Assembly: GCA_947494995.1 (NCBI GenBank)
Contig: CANLWY010000010.1
Coordinates: 1-64,000 of the forward strand
Reading direction: 5' to 3'
Length of the DNA stretch: 64,000 nucleotides
Origin: an uncultured Campylobacterales bacterium
Lineage (GTDB): Bacteria > Campylobacterota > Campylobacteria > Campylobacterales > Arcobacteraceae
Shown: positions 49,293 to 59,885 of the stretch, piece after piece
How positions within the stretch are numbered: the stretch's first letter is position 1
How the letters are laid out: every line of letters begins with the position of its first letter
Program-made: the position numbers and the translations under genes
The notes under the pieces: model-generated
Told to the model about the DNA's origin: nothing
Database searches by the model: none
What the model saw: only the letters and a program-made list of their open reading frames with translations

Positions 49293-49877
49293 TAAAGATA
49301 AAAAGTATTTGTTAAAAGAGTACTTCCTTGGTAATGAATCTTCAAACCGCTTCCATAATCTTTTTATTTTCTTTTGAGTAAAAAAAGATATATATTTAGA
49401 AAAAGGTAAGAAGTCATTATTTACAACCCCATCTATTAAAACTAACCTTGCACTCTTTTGATCAAGTTTCTGATACAACATGTTTTTAGTATTTAAGTCT
49501 TTAACAATAATACCTTCTTTTAAAGTATAACTTTTTAATTCATCTAAAAGTTTAATTGGATTGATTAAAGTTTTTGTCTTTTCATCTTTTTGTAAATAAT
49601 AAGATAAAGTCTTTGAAATATTTCCATCATAATCTTTTATTAAATCATAAACCTCACCTTTCCCTAATGAAGTCTCTACACTTCCATAATACTTTGCTAA
49701 AAGAGTCCAAGAAATATTTCTTTTTTCTAAAAACTTATAGTATTTAATCTCTTTAATGCTTTCAGAGTAATCATTTGAATGGGTAATTTTAATACACTTA
49801 GTATCATCATGAGGATGAATAAAAGCACTTCTATTTGTACCTTTTCCGACAGGCTTATTATTACTTAAATTAATCAT
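49281..49877 (-). CDS. YrbL-family kinase-like protein (copy 3)
   Basis: PVGKGTNRSAFIHPHDDTKCIKI, VYDLIKDYDGNISKTLSYYL, ARLVLIDGVVNN. Confidence 0.82.
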   Translation of the reverse strand: MINLSNNKPVGKGTNRSAFIHPHDDTKCIKITHSNDYSESIKEIKYYKFLEKRNISWTLLAKYYGSVETSLGKGEVYDLIKDYDGNISKTLSYYLQKDEKTKTLINPIKLLDELKSYTLKEGIIVKDLNTKNMLYQKLDQKSARLVLIDGVVNNDFLPFSKYISFFTQKKIKRLWKRFEDSLPRKYSFNKYFLSLLNK

Positions 49878-51019
49878 CTACTTTTTTCTATATTATCTAA
49901 TATCTTTTGTGCCCTTGCACTCCAAGTATGATATTTTAAAAACTTTTCATAAGCATTGTTTGCTAACTTTTCTCTTTTTTGTTTATCTTCAATTAAAGTA
50001 TTAACTGCACTTTCCCATGCATCTAAATCTGAACTATCGACAAGTAAAGCTGTTTCATCATTTAAAGCTTCATATACTACTTTGAAGTTAGAACACACTA
50101 TTGCTTTTTTTGAAGACATATATTCAAAAAGCTTAATTGGAGACATATATTTACTAGATCTATTTCCTTCATTATCACTTTGATAAGGAGCCAATAGAAT
50201 ATCACACATATTTCTATATTTATAGGTTTCTTTTGGTTCAACAAAACCATGGAAGATTAGATTATCTAAATCTTCTTGTGATTTCCAAAACTCTATATCT
50301 TTATCTTTTCCACCAATAATATGAAAAGTTGCATTTGGAACTTTTTTAGCAAGGGATATTATAATATCAATACCTCTTCCTTTAAAAAGACTTCCAACAT
50401 AACCTATTTGTATTTTTTCTTTATCAATATTTACACCAGAAGGTATATTCTCATTAGGGATGATATTTGTACCATTATTTGCAGCTAAGATAGAATCTAA
50501 ATTTAAACCATAACTTTTATTGTACATTTTTTTCAATTCATTTGAATTTACTACAAGCTTTAAATTATTTGTATTCTCTTTCATAAACTTATCAAAAAAG
50601 AAATCATTAAAACCTTTACCATCATAAGGTTCATGTTTTTCAAAAAGAGAAAAAAATCCAGCTTTTTGAGTTAAATAAAAAGCAAACATATCATCTCTTC
50701 CATAAACTATATCTGGATTAATGTTTTGAACCTGCTTTAAACATCTAAATGAATAAATTCTCTTTTTAAGATATTTAATATTTGGAGAATAAAGTTTCTT
50801 TAATTCAAAGTTTTTTTCAACTCCATAATACTCAAAGAAATCATTTATATTCTTCTCTTCTAATTTCTTAGTCCAAGGAGCTAACAAAGTAACCTCATGA
50901 CCTAAAGAAGCCAAAGCATTACACATCTTCATTACATGAATACTATTTGCCGTTCTTGAAGGGATTATCGATCTTGATATATATACTATTTTCATATTTT
51001 TCCTATCTTGTAATTCCAA
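49874..51019 (-). CDS. Glycosyltransferase family 4
   Basis: SRSIIPSRTANSIHVMKMCNALASLGHEVTLLAP, IGYVGSLFKGRGIDIIISLA, KYMSPIKLFEYMSSKKAIVCS. Confidence 0.88.
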   Translation of the reverse strand: MELQDRKNMKIVYISRSIIPSRTANSIHVMKMCNALASLGHEVTLLAPWTKKLEEKNINDFFEYYGVEKNFELKKLYSPNIKYLKKRIYSFRCLKQVQNINPDIVYGRDDMFAFYLTQKAGFFSLFEKHEPYDGKGFNDFFFDKFMKENTNNLKLVVNSNELKKMYNKSYGLNLDSILAANNGTNIIPNENIPSGVNIDKEKIQIGYVGSLFKGRGIDIIISLAKKVPNATFHIIGGKDKDIEFWKSQEDLDNLIFHGFVEPKETYKYRNMCDILLAPYQSDNEGNRSSKYMSPIKLFEYMSSKKAIVCSNFKVVYEALNDETALLVDSSDLDAWESAVNTLIEDKQKREKLANNAYEKFLKYHTWSARAQKILDNIEKSR

Positions 51020-52334
51020 TAATTAAAAATAAAACTATAAAAGCAAAATATTTTAATAAAAGGTTTAAGTCAATTTTATTTACGGTTATATTTTGTTGTT
51101 TTTTTGCAATCATTGCACTAATTAACACCATTAATAAAGGTAACTCAAAAGTTCCATATAATAAACCACCTGCCATAAATACTAATGCAGATACAATAGT
51201 AATTAGCATAATATCTTTTTTCTCTCGTGAAATATTTTTATAGGTAAAAATGGTATACAGTATGTAAATAAAAAACATTACACCCAAAACCCCATGTTGC
51301 ATTGGAATTTGTACATAAAGATTATGAGGTTTTGATATTATATCTAAGCCTTTTTGATCTTCTGGATATTTTTCTCTTAATAAATCCATATGATCCCCTG
51401 TTCCTGTACCTATAAGAGGATGATCTTTAATTACTTCTATTCCATAAATTGTCAAGCCAATTCTTATCCCAGTTGAGCCACTTTGAAAATATCTTTCACT
51501 TTTAATTACACTATTAAAATTTGTACCTAATTGATTAATTCTTTCATTAATTGTATTTGAAAAATTATATAGAAAAAGACAGGCAGAAAAAAACAATAAA
51601 GATGCTAATATAAAATATTTAATATTTTCTCTAAAAGATAGTACTAAAGTAATAAATATTACAACAACTAATGTCATATATCCTGTTCTACTTGCAATGA
51701 AAGACATATTAGCCAATGCTGTTATAATTATTACTAAAGCAATGAACTTTTTAAACCTATCTTCATTTTTAAAATTTAATATATAATATAATAAAAAACC
51801 AACAAGAAGAGAAATACCTACACCATGATCACTATGTGCAATAAAAGGTGCCGGGCTATATGCAAAAGTTTCCCATATCTCATATTTACCAATAGAAAAC
51901 TCATATGGTAAAAAACCAAAATGAATTAAATATGAAAAAACAATAGAAAAAAACATTCCAAAAATAAATGCACCAATAATTCGAAAGGCAAATCTTATAT
52001 CTAAAAAAGATATAAATACTAAAGGGAAAAGGAAGTATTTTATTTTATCCATATGATCTTTCCCATACTCCATATTATCTGTATAAAGTAATCCTACTGC
52101 ATGAAGTAAATAAAAAGCTAAAATAGCTTGAATAATTCTATTAGAAAAAGCCTCTTTCAAATAGAACCAATAATCTCTTCTATATAAAAAAAGAGCAAGC
52201 ATTGTAAAGAACATTGAACTTTTTGCACCATTATGAATGGGAATCAAAAAAGCATATAAAACTAAAAGATGATTTAACCAAAGCGTTATTTTATCTTTTG
52301 TTTCTTGTGCAGGTGAACTTAAAATATTTGTCAT
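51003..52334 (-). CDS. O-antigen ligase (WaaL-like, Wzy_C domain)
   Basis: About 12 TMs, IGTGTGDHMDLLREKYP...ISKPHNLYVQIPMQHGVLGVMFF; located in the LPS-core block. Confidence 0.82.
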   Translation of the reverse strand: MTNILSSPAQETKDKITLWLNHLLVLYAFLIPIHNGAKSSMFFTMLALFLYRRDYWFYLKEAFSNRIIQAILAFYLLHAVGLLYTDNMEYGKDHMDKIKYFLFPLVFISFLDIRFAFRIIGAFIFGMFFSIVFSYLIHFGFLPYEFSIGKYEIWETFAYSPAPFIAHSDHGVGISLLVGFLLYYILNFKNEDRFKKFIALVIIITALANMSFIASRTGYMTLVVVIFITLVLSFRENIKYFILASLLFFSACLFLYNFSNTINERINQLGTNFNSVIKSERYFQSGSTGIRIGLTIYGIEVIKDHPLIGTGTGDHMDLLREKYPEDQKGLDIISKPHNLYVQIPMQHGVLGVMFFIYILYTIFTYKNISREKKDIMLITIVSALVFMAGGLLYGTFELPLLMVLISAMIAKKQQNITVNKIDLNLLLKYFAFIVLFLIIGITR

Positions 52335-54334
52335 TATTTACCTTTTTTATATTCTCTAATTAAATACTCAGTTATTGCTAAATTAGCTTTATAATAATTC
52401 AACATTTCAATACTTGTTTTCTCTTTTAACTTATTTAATTTTTCAATTTTTTCATTATTTGTTACAATCATTGAACCATTAAAACCAAAATGATTCTCTT
52501 CATTCTCAAAAAGATTTTTCCCTATTGAAATGTACTCTTTATCTTGAAGTGTTAAATTATATAAAGTTGGAAAAATATCTTTATGTGATCCTGTTACTTT
52601 TGTATTGATTGATAACTTATCTTTTAGACTTTGTGGTAAATAAAAGTATAAAGGTATATTTTTTGAATTTAAAAGTTTATTATCATCATACTTCATAATA
52701 CCATCAATTGTATTATTATCAGCAGTTACAACAACAATTGTATTATCTTTAAATTTACTTTTCTTGAACTTATCTAAAAAAACTCCAACTTGATCTACGG
52801 CATAGGCATAAGAAGCTAATCTTTGTTTTGCCAAATCAAAATCACCTGTTATATGATTTTTAATAGTTTCATTAAAGACTAAACTTTTATTTTTATAATC
52901 ATTTGGTATATTATAAGGAGGATGATTGTTAGTGCTAAGTGCTACTATAAACTGTTTTTTATCACTTTTTTCTAATTTTCCTAAAATATGCGAATACAAA
53001 TATTCATCAAAGATTCCCCAAGGATGGAAATATTCATCTTCTTCTTTATCCTTTTTTTCTAGATTATTATATATATTTATTTTACCTTCAACATTTTCAT
53101 AGCCTTGGAACTTTATAAAACTACCAAGGTTTCTCCATGTTAAATCTCCACCATAAATAAATGACGTTTCATAACCTTCATCTTTATATAAAAAGGCTGG
53201 AGTATAAGTAAAACTTGTCTGCTTATACGTTGATTGTGAAAAAGCAAAAGATTTTGGTCTATGTGGAATATTTAACAATAGTGCTTGCAAACTTGATATT
53301 GTTCCATCACCTGCTGAAATCATATTAGTTAAAAGTATATCTTCATCAAAATACTTTTTTAATTCACCCAAGATATTAAACTCATCACTTTGATATTTTA
53401 GTATTGGCATTCCAAAGCTTTCTACCATAATAACAACTATATTATACTCATTATCATCAATTTTTTTTGTTTTATATGTGATATTTTTCAATAGATTCTC
53501 TCTATTAATATCTTTTGTACCCTTATAAACTTCAAAAGCTTTTTCAATATTATCTTTATATCCAGTTACCTTAAGTAGATCATACTTACGCTTTAAATAT
53601 TTTTTTCTTGCATTTAAAGCATTAGTAAAAGCTCTAAAGCCATTGTGAGAAACTTTATTTATAAATTCATCTTCAGATACATTTGGAATCATCTTCCCTA
53701 AAGGATACATTCCGAAAGTTCCCCTTACAGCAAGAAAATTCAAAATAAAAATTGTTGCAAAAACTAAAGCAGAAAATCTAAAAAACTTAAAAAAATTAAT
53801 ACTTTTATCTTCTGTTTTAAATATTTTGTTAATTAAATAAAATAGAAAAGCCAAATATCCAAAAAAGATAGTAAGAATTAAAACCACATTATAATTTTGC
53901 CAAAAAGTAATTAATAGTGCTTTTGTATCATCATCAAAAAAACCAAAAAATAGAATATTTATATGATCTTTAAAATATGAATAAAAACCAAAGTCAGCAC
54001 ATAAAAAGAAACTAACAATTGAATAAGTGATAAAAAGATAAAAAACAAAAAACTTTTTTGAATATTCTAAAAACTTTTCACTCTTTAAATAGTATAAAAC
54101 AATTAAAACAATTGTTGGTAGCGCTTGAATATACCCAACTACAGTTAAATCAAGTCGAAACCCAAGAAAAAATGCTTTTAAAATATCAGAATAATACCCA
54201 TCTAATGAATCTAAAGGAGAGTAATAGTTAAAGAAAACTAATCTAAACAAACTCATCAAAAACAAAAATAAAAGATGTGCAAATATTAACTTTTTAAATA
54301 TATTGAAAACTTTTGACATCAGTAAACTATTCAT
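52334..54334 (-). CDS. LTA-synthase-like sulfatase-fold membrane protein (phosphoglycerol/phosphoethanolamine transferase candidate)
   Basis: Five N-terminal TMs; YNIVVIMVESFGMPIL; STNNHPPYNIP; VVVTADNNTIDG; GSHKDIFPTLYNLTL. Confidence 0.85.
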   Translation of the reverse strand: MNSLLMSKVFNIFKKLIFAHLLFLFLMSLFRLVFFNYYSPLDSLDGYYSDILKAFFLGFRLDLTVVGYIQALPTIVLIVLYYLKSEKFLEYSKKFFVFYLFITYSIVSFFLCADFGFYSYFKDHINILFFGFFDDDTKALLITFWQNYNVVLILTIFFGYLAFLFYLINKIFKTEDKSINFFKFFRFSALVFATIFILNFLAVRGTFGMYPLGKMIPNVSEDEFINKVSHNGFRAFTNALNARKKYLKRKYDLLKVTGYKDNIEKAFEVYKGTKDINRENLLKNITYKTKKIDDNEYNIVVIMVESFGMPILKYQSDEFNILGELKKYFDEDILLTNMISAGDGTISSLQALLLNIPHRPKSFAFSQSTYKQTSFTYTPAFLYKDEGYETSFIYGGDLTWRNLGSFIKFQGYENVEGKINIYNNLEKKDKEEDEYFHPWGIFDEYLYSHILGKLEKSDKKQFIVALSTNNHPPYNIPNDYKNKSLVFNETIKNHITGDFDLAKQRLASYAYAVDQVGVFLDKFKKSKFKDNTIVVVTADNNTIDGIMKYDDNKLLNSKNIPLYFYLPQSLKDKLSINTKVTGSHKDIFPTLYNLTLQDKEYISIGKNLFENEENHFGFNGSMIVTNNEKIEKLNKLKEKTSIEMLNYYKANLAITEYLIREYKKGK

Positions 54335-54337
54335 TTT

Positions 54338-55126
54338 TTACTTGCCTTCTAAATTTTTAAGTGCAACAAATAGTTTAAAGAAAGATTCACCATCTCTACC
54401 TATAATTTTCTTCATAAAACTTTTTTGACTTAAACTGATTAAAAAAGAGATTCTATTTGCCAACTCTTTAAATTTTATATAAAAACTTTCATTTGAAGGA
54501 ACCAACTCAATATACCTTTTAATTACATACTCATAATCAACTTCAAAACTTGCTCTTGTTTTAGCTAAAGACAAAAGCAAAAGCAATAAATCTCTAAACT
54601 GTAATAGCTTTAAGTCAACACTTTCATTAAAACTATCTTCTAAATCTATTGTATAAATTCTTCCATCTTTATAAGTAAAATTTCTAGCTTGTGCTCCACC
54701 ATGGAACTCATTTGCATGGTGTATTTTTGCTAATTCATCTAAAATAAGATCGATAAAGTAATACATTTTTTCTTTGGAAATATCTCTTTTCCTAATATAA
54801 GAGTTAATCATTTTACCACCATCTTCTAATACAAAAAACTCACTATTTTTATATAAGATTTCAGGGGTATTTATACCCAATAATTTTAGTTTTGATATTT
54901 TATTAGTTTCATACTCTAAAGCTTCAAATTCTGTTTTCCTTTCAACTGGTAAAACTACTTCAAAAGAAAAAAGTTTATAAAAAAACTTATGAAAAATATT
55001 AGATTTTGTAGCCCTTGCCTTTTTCAGCCAATATCTTTTCCCCTTGTACTCAAAAGAGAATATCTCTTCACTGTTCTTTGAATATAATTCAAGAACTAGC
55101 TCTTCAAATGTTTTCTCTACGCCCAT
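54338..55126 (-). CDS. InaA/Kdo-kinase-like LPS kinase (second locus copy); start probably at 55126
   Basis: ANEFHGGAQARNFTYKDGRIYTIDLEDSF (HGGxxxxN...IDLED), VLEDGGKMINSYI. Confidence 0.8.
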   Translation of the reverse strand: MGVEKTFEELVLELYSKNSEEIFSFEYKGKRYWLKKARATKSNIFHKFFYKLFSFEVVLPVERKTEFEALEYETNKISKLKLLGINTPEILYKNSEFFVLEDGGKMINSYIRKRDISKEKMYYFIDLILDELAKIHHANEFHGGAQARNFTYKDGRIYTIDLEDSFNESVDLKLLQFRDLLLLLLSLAKTRASFEVDYEYVIKRYIELVPSNESFYIKFKELANRISFLISLSQKSFMKKIIGRDGESFFKLFVALKNLEGK

Positions 55127-55473
55127 ATTAAAATAATCACCCAAGTTGTAACATGAAGTCCAATACTAAACATAACAGCAGTTGAACCTATGTCCTTTGC
55201 AGTTTTTGCTAAAGGAGCATGTTCAGTTGTTACTAAATCAACTACATTTTCAATTGCTGAATTTACTAACTCTATTATTAATACTAAAATACCCGTTACT
55301 AGTAATATAAGTTTATACATTAAATCAACATCAATATATATAATTCCTGCAATAATAAAAACAGCGACAAAAAGCTCCAAACGAAAAGAACTTTCAGTTT
55401 TAAAGGCATGTTTTAAGCCATCAATGGCATATTGTGTATTTTTAAAAAGGTGATATTTTGGTTTATTATTCAT
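55117..55473 (-). CDS. dgkA: Diacylglycerol kinase
   Basis: AIDGLKHAFKTESSFRLELFV, ELVNSAIENVVDLVTTEHAPLAKTAKDIGSTAVM. Confidence 0.95.
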   Translation of the reverse strand: MNNKPKYHLFKNTQYAIDGLKHAFKTESSFRLELFVAVFIIAGIIYIDVDLMYKLILLVTGILVLIIELVNSAIENVVDLVTTEHAPLAKTAKDIGSTAVMFSIGLHVTTWVIILIWA

Positions 55474-55476
55474 TTT

Positions 55477-56385
55477 TTATTTTCTTTTATATAGGTTTTT
55501 ATAGTGTTTTTTCCATCTTTTGTGTTGCCAAAACCACTGCTGAGGAGTCTGTTCTATCTGTTTCTGAATAATATCTGCTTGAAGTTGAGTTAGCTCTTTT
55601 TCTTTATCTTCAGTTTTAAACTCAACGGTTGATGGATCTATTGCATCATATACTTTTATAGTATAATCTCTAAAATCATCCATTACTGCAAACAAAGGAA
55701 TTATTACTGCATCAAATTTTAAAGCAAGTCTTGCAGTAGCATCAGTTGCCATTACTTTTTTATCAAAGAAGTCTATTTCTACTCCATTTTTAGTATTCTG
55801 GTCAATTGCAACTGCAACAAAATGACCATTTTTAAAAGCTTTTAACATACCTTTTGCAGCTACTTTTTTTTCAAGCATTATAATATTATTTCTATCTCTT
55901 GCTTTAATATACATATCATTTATTAATGGATTATCCATTTTTCTATTTACAACTGCAAGAGTTCCATATTTTAACGCAGTATAAGGAATTGCTAATTCCC
56001 ACCCACCATAGTGAGCTGTTACAAATATGATTTTTCTATTATCTTTAATTGCATTTAGAATAACTTCCTCATTTTCTATTTTTGCTTTTGATAAAAGTTT
56101 TTCTTTTGAAATTGTTTGATTTTCTATAAACTCATACATATTAAAAAGTAGTGATTTATAAGAGTCTTGAATTATCTTCTCTTTTTCTTTGTCTGTGATT
56201 TTATCTTCATAAGCTAGATTTAAATTAACCTTAGCAATATGTCTATGTTCTTTATTAAAAATATAAATAATTTTAGCAGTTAAAATAAGTAATTTTTCAA
56301 GTAGAAACTTTGGGATTATAAGAAATAAAAATCTTAATAAAAGATATAAATAGTATATAAAATAGTCTTTAGCATTTGCTTTCAC
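55477..56385 (-). CDS. Lipid A biosynthesis acyltransferase (LpxL/HtrB/WaaM family)
   Basis: IFVTAHYGGWELA, AVAIDQNTKNGVEIDFFDKKVMATDATARLALKF, WFWQHKRWK. Confidence 0.92.
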   Translation of the reverse strand: MKANAKDYFIYYLYLLLRFLFLIIPKFLLEKLLILTAKIIYIFNKEHRHIAKVNLNLAYEDKITDKEKEKIIQDSYKSLLFNMYEFIENQTISKEKLLSKAKIENEEVILNAIKDNRKIIFVTAHYGGWELAIPYTALKYGTLAVVNRKMDNPLINDMYIKARDRNNIIMLEKKVAAKGMLKAFKNGHFVAVAIDQNTKNGVEIDFFDKKVMATDATARLALKFDAVIIPLFAVMDDFRDYTIKVYDAIDPSTVEFKTEDKEKELTQLQADIIQKQIEQTPQQWFWQHKRWKKHYKNLYKRK

Positions 56386-57385
56386 TTAATAATAGTCCTT
56401 CAATCATACTAACAATCTCTTTCTCATCAATTTCTTTAATTGAATCATCTTCTCTATTGAGTTTCAAAGGATTTACATTAGTATCTGATTCTATGATTTT
56501 ATTTGTATCTGTTTCATATGTATTCCTATATCCTGGAGTACATCCAAAAATTGTAATTGAAGGGATATTTAAAGCCCAAGCCATATGAGTTGGTCCAGTA
56601 TCATTTCCAATAACCAAATCACAATTTTTTACAACTGCTTTTAATGAGTTCAAATCTAACCTTGGTAAGACTATAGCTGAAGAGTTTAAAGCAATTTCAT
56701 CTGCTATTTCTTTCTCTTCCTCATTACCCCATGCAATTAAACAATTTTCATCTAAACAATTTATTATTTTAGCAAATTTCTCTTTAGAGTACATTTTTGA
56801 AGGCCAAGATGCCCCTATTATAAAAAGTATATTTTTCTTTGCACTTCTTAAATAGTTATATAAAATTCTTGGTTCATTTTCAAAATATAAAAAAGCTTCT
56901 TTTTTTTCAATATCTTCTTTTGATATATCTAAATCTAAAGCCCCACATATCACATCAATATTTCTTTCTATTACATTTTTCTCATATGCAGAGTCGATTT
57001 TTTTCTTATAAAAGAGTGATGCCGTACCTTCTCTTGTAGATTTCATTCCAAAACCTACTCTATTTTTACCTAAATATTTTGATACTATTGCTGATTTGAT
57101 TAAACCTTGGGCATCAATAACTAAATCATAATTATTGTTTGCATAATCTTTTAAAAGATTAACTTGTGCAGGGATATTCTTCTTATCAATTTTTATTGAT
57201 TTTAAATCTAATTCATAGATATTCTCAATATGAGGATTATGTTCCAAAATCTTTGAAAAAGCTTTTTCTACAAACCAATCAATACTTATAGAAGGATTAG
57301 ACTTTTTAAGAAACTGTAAAGCTACCATAGCATGGATTATATCACCCATTGCAGAGAGTTTAACAATTGCTATTCTCATTGACAA
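56369..57385 (-). CDS. waaC: Lipopolysaccharide heptosyltransferase I
   Basis: IAIVKLSAMGDIIHAMVALQFLK, VIDAQGLIKSAIVSKYLG, IGNDTGPTHMAWALNIPSITIFG. Confidence 0.93.
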   Translation of the reverse strand: MSMRIAIVKLSAMGDIIHAMVALQFLKKSNPSISIDWFVEKAFSKILEHNPHIENIYELDLKSIKIDKKNIPAQVNLLKDYANNNYDLVIDAQGLIKSAIVSKYLGKNRVGFGMKSTREGTASLFYKKKIDSAYEKNVIERNIDVICGALDLDISKEDIEKKEAFLYFENEPRILYNYLRSAKKNILFIIGASWPSKMYSKEKFAKIINCLDENCLIAWGNEEEKEIADEIALNSSAIVLPRLDLNSLKAVVKNCDLVIGNDTGPTHMAWALNIPSITIFGCTPGYRNTYETDTNKIIESDTNVNPLKLNREDDSIKEIDEKEIVSMIEGLLLSESKC

Positions 57386-58851
57386 ACCACTTTTACTCTA
57401 AGTCCTTTAGGAGTCTCTAATTTTACAATCTCATTCTCTATAATAAATATAGACTTCTCTAAGCAAATTTTTAATTTATTATCTTTTAATTTATACTTCA
57501 CTTTTGGATTTGACATATCTTGATTTATAAGTAAATTTAAACTTATCATAAATGATAACCACTCCATATTTTCAAAACATGGAAGAAGCTCTTTATATTT
57601 ATCTAAATCTCTTTTTTGAGGAAGTGATTTCTTTGAAAATTTAATTATATGTGCAATAGTTACTCGTGATGTATGCTGAAAATCATAATTAAGTCCACTT
57701 AAAATAAAATCAAAAGTATTATCATTTGATTTATAGAAATTTAGTGTTTTACCTATTGAATGAAGTTTTGAAGCTATTACAAGTAGTAATCTATATCTAT
57801 CATCTAAACCATGCATTGGCGCTAATACATCAAATATTTCACCTGCATTTCTTCCTAAATAAGCACTCTGTTTCTCATCTATTTGAAATCTATCAAGAAG
57901 ACTTTTTACACTTACATTAAAATTTGATGGAAACTTAGCATTTTGATTTCTCAAAAGATCAGTTAAATAAACACCTTCTCTAACACCAGCACCTGAAGTA
58001 ATAACTCTTTTTATATTTAATTCATCTAAAATAGTTTTAAATATAAAAGTTCCCTCTTTTATAGTATCAAATCTATCTTTTTTAATACCAATATATTTTA
58101 AGGTTTGATTATTCTTTGCATTTAAAATTGAATCAAAAATATGATCATTTAAATCTACGCAGTAAGTATATCCATGCAAAATATCTAAAGGATATTGATT
58201 TTTTGCCATAATAATTTTACTTAAAGCTCTTATTGAACCACCAATACCAACAACGGTTGAAGGTATTTCTTCTCCAGAAGCCAAAACTTCTTTTAATTTT
58301 TCTAAAATGAAATTCCTAGCACCCTCTACATCACCTTTTGAGAAGAAAAGTTCATCTATTCTAACTGTTCCTATATCTAAAGATATACATTTTTGGATTT
58401 TACCATCTCTTATAAAAGCAAACTCTGTAGAACCACCACCAATATCAACTGTTACAAACTCATCACCATGGATTAAGTTCATAGCTGCAACTCCACCAAA
58501 ATATGCCTCCTTAGAGCCATCAATAACTTTTATATTAAGACCTAATTCATCTTTTATACGTTTTATAAAAGTCTTTGCATTTGGAGCATCTCTTAATGCA
58601 GAAGTTGCAACACATATAATTTTTCTTGATTTTAGTGCTTTTGAAATATTCAAAAAAGATTGCAAAGAGTTAAATGCTCTTTGCATAGGAGCTTCTTGAA
58701 GGTTACCATTATTTTCATAACAACCTTCAGAAATTTTTACACGTGAACGTGTTTCATTTATAAGATTAAAAGCAAATCTACTGCTTTTTTCCAAAACAAC
58801 CATACGCATTGAGTTAGACCCAATGTCTATAATAGTTGTTATCTTAGCCAT
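57376..58851 (-). CDS. Ppx/GppA exopolyphosphatase/pppGpp phosphohydrolase family
   Basis: TIIDIGSNSMRMVV, VTVDIGGGSTEFAFI, VVGIGGSIRALSKI; C-terminal HD-like region. Confidence 0.92.
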   Translation of the reverse strand: MAKITTIIDIGSNSMRMVVLEKSSRFAFNLINETRSRVKISEGCYENNGNLQEAPMQRAFNSLQSFLNISKALKSRKIICVATSALRDAPNAKTFIKRIKDELGLNIKVIDGSKEAYFGGVAAMNLIHGDEFVTVDIGGGSTEFAFIRDGKIQKCISLDIGTVRIDELFFSKGDVEGARNFILEKLKEVLASGEEIPSTVVGIGGSIRALSKIIMAKNQYPLDILHGYTYCVDLNDHIFDSILNAKNNQTLKYIGIKKDRFDTIKEGTFIFKTILDELNIKRVITSGAGVREGVYLTDLLRNQNAKFPSNFNVSVKSLLDRFQIDEKQSAYLGRNAGEIFDVLAPMHGLDDRYRLLLVIASKLHSIGKTLNFYKSNDNTFDFILSGLNYDFQHTSRVTIAHIIKFSKKSLPQKRDLDKYKELLPCFENMEWLSFMISLNLLINQDMSNPKVKYKLKDNKLKICLEKSIFIIENEIVKLETPKGLRVKVVCQ

Positions 58852-58853
58852 TC

Positions 58854-59883
<1,030 letters not shown>

Positions 59884-59885
59884 GA

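Noticed and set aside
10522-57385. Phase-variable homopolymer tracts (poly-G/C) as in Campylobacter LOS loci
   Set aside because: No G or C run of useful length was seen in any glycosyltransferase; only A/T runs expected from composition.
58307-58699. Plus-strand 130-aa ORF
   Set aside because: Antisense to ppx/gppA; no RBS or family motif.
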